Positions 50,495-51,348 of a DNA stretch of 51,348 nucleotides are shown one piece after another. This stretch comes from Ichthyophonus hoferi. Its lineage: Eukaryota; Opisthokonta; Ichthyosporea; Ichthyophonida; Ichthyophonidae. Where the stretch lies: the NCBI GenBank assembly GCA_002751075.1, contig NAOQ01000019.1, positions 107,666 to 159,013 of the forward strand, written 5' to 3'. The stretch's first letter is position 1; the number at the start of each line of letters is the position of its first letter. Position numbers and translations under genes: made by a program. The notes beneath the pieces were generated by a model, which was not told the DNA's origin, ran no database searches, and saw only the letters and a program-made list of their open reading frames with translations.

Positions 50495-50813
50495 TGTTGG
50501 GAATAATAAGTAGAGGCACAAGCGCTCCTGTGACCTATTCGTTTATGAGAAGAGAGAATACCCAATTAAAGGGTGTTTTAACATGTCCCTTTGCATACAT
50601 GGAGTACTGTTATGCTAAGACATTTTTATTATTAAACAAGTCAGCAGGACTTGTCTTAGGCAGGATGTCTAAACAATGTGTTATCTGGACCCCAAAACAT
50701 GATCTAAAATGGCACAATATATAGTTGCAGGATCTCTAACATTAGATGGTTCTATTTTGATAGAATATTAGATCGCCGTTTAGCACCAATAGATTGCACT
50801 AACTATTTTTTCA
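50495..50813 (+). mobile_element. Solo LTR, copia-type family
   Basis: About 319 bp from TGTTGGGAATAATAAG to AACTATTTTTTCA, so it keeps TG...CA ends. It carries every family block in sense orientation: CTGTGACCTATTCG, AGGGTGTTTTAACATGTCCC, TTTTTATTATTAAACAAG and GCAGGACTTGTCTTAGGCAG. No coding region or purine tract adjoins it. No clear target-site duplication was found. Confidence 0.75.
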
Positions 50814-51348
50814 GGCTACATATACTCTGATTATTTTGTCGTGTTTTTATTTGTGGAAGCCTGTACAATAGTCTCAGACTTTGATTGCTTTTGATAATGC
50901 TTTCACGATGCTATTAGTTGATCCACACCAATGAAAACACTTTCTGTTTTTATTGGTCACGAACAGGCAGAGGTACTGAACATTTAAATTAGTCAGAAAA
51001 AAAGTGAGATGTTCGAATTTTGGGATCATACCTGTGCAGAAAAAGCTGAAAGAAAATATTATCGCCCCAAAATTCAGTTTCTCCAATAGTATGTCATATA
51101 TATATATATATATTGACATCAAATGATGTCAGGTATTTCCTATATATATACTTGATCTTTTTGGTCTGTGATTATTTAACCTTATAAAATAAGTAGTGAC
51201 GCTAATATCACGTCACCGAGGGCCCCCAGTCGTAGCAGGCCATGACGTCAGTGATATAATTGCCAGACTGTTATACCTTTTTATCTTCAAAATAGGAATT
51301 TTAAACCTCAATATGAATCATCAAAATATTCAATACAAAACCAAAAAA

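Larger units (their letters stand above)
49404..51348. other. Repeat-rich region right of the DEP-like gene
   Basis: It holds the 3' UTR of the DEP-like gene, a divergent LTR at 49467-49800, a solo LTR at 50495-50813, and two palindromic motifs near 51114-51131 and 51243-51250. The remaining AT-rich sequence shows no exon I can support. Confidence 0.55.

Overview
The window is nuclear DNA of an AT-rich, very intron-dense eukaryote. Introns obey GT-AG, the standard genetic code fits every exon, and exons are short (36 nt and up). The two most conserved proteins read as clear orthologues of opisthokont genes: a Tip60/Esa1 histone acetyltransferase and a mitochondrial intermediate peptidase. A unicellular relative of animals or fungi, such as an ichthyosporean-type protist, would fit this intron density and base composition. 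The species cannot be fixed from this sequence, and that placement is inference.

Layout from left to right: (1) a 17-exon Tip60/Esa1 (KAT5) gene on the + strand, 429-12631. (2) A 4-exon membrane-anchored alpha/beta-hydrolase gene on the + strand, 15623-17749. (3) A gene desert of about 5 kb holding a solo LTR. (4) A 4-exon + strand gene, 22674-25971, for a 604-residue protein I do not recognise: a helical N-terminus, an S/T/P-rich middle with repeated GW/DW tryptophan motifs, and a Gln-rich helical C-terminus. (5) Tail-to-tail with it, a 22-exon - strand gene for mitochondrial intermediate peptidase (MIPEP/Oct1, family M3A), 40289 down to 27620. Its coding sequence is complete even though a 637-N gap sits in one intron. 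(6) A repeat-rich tail: an old broken Ty1/copia-type retrotransposon (42079-47885, - strand) with related solo or partial LTRs around it. (7) A single-exon + strand gene for a 247-residue DEP-domain-like protein, 48660-49403.

The genes do not form a pathway. They are independent eukaryotic transcription units: chromatin acetylation, a lipase/esterase-like membrane enzyme, an unknown low-complexity protein, mitochondrial protein maturation, and a probable signalling adaptor. The exon models were built by hand. All donor and acceptor phases close, giving open frames of 468, 463, 604, 746 and 247 residues.

Points most worth a second look: the identical 114-bp sequences on both sides of the N gap (probably an unmerged contig overlap); the GW/DW-motif protein; a near-perfect intronic hairpin; an apparent local excess of CCAAT/ATTGG in the peptidase gene; and a possible early-terminating alternative exon in the Tip60 gene. 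I found nothing that clearly amounts to a new biological system.
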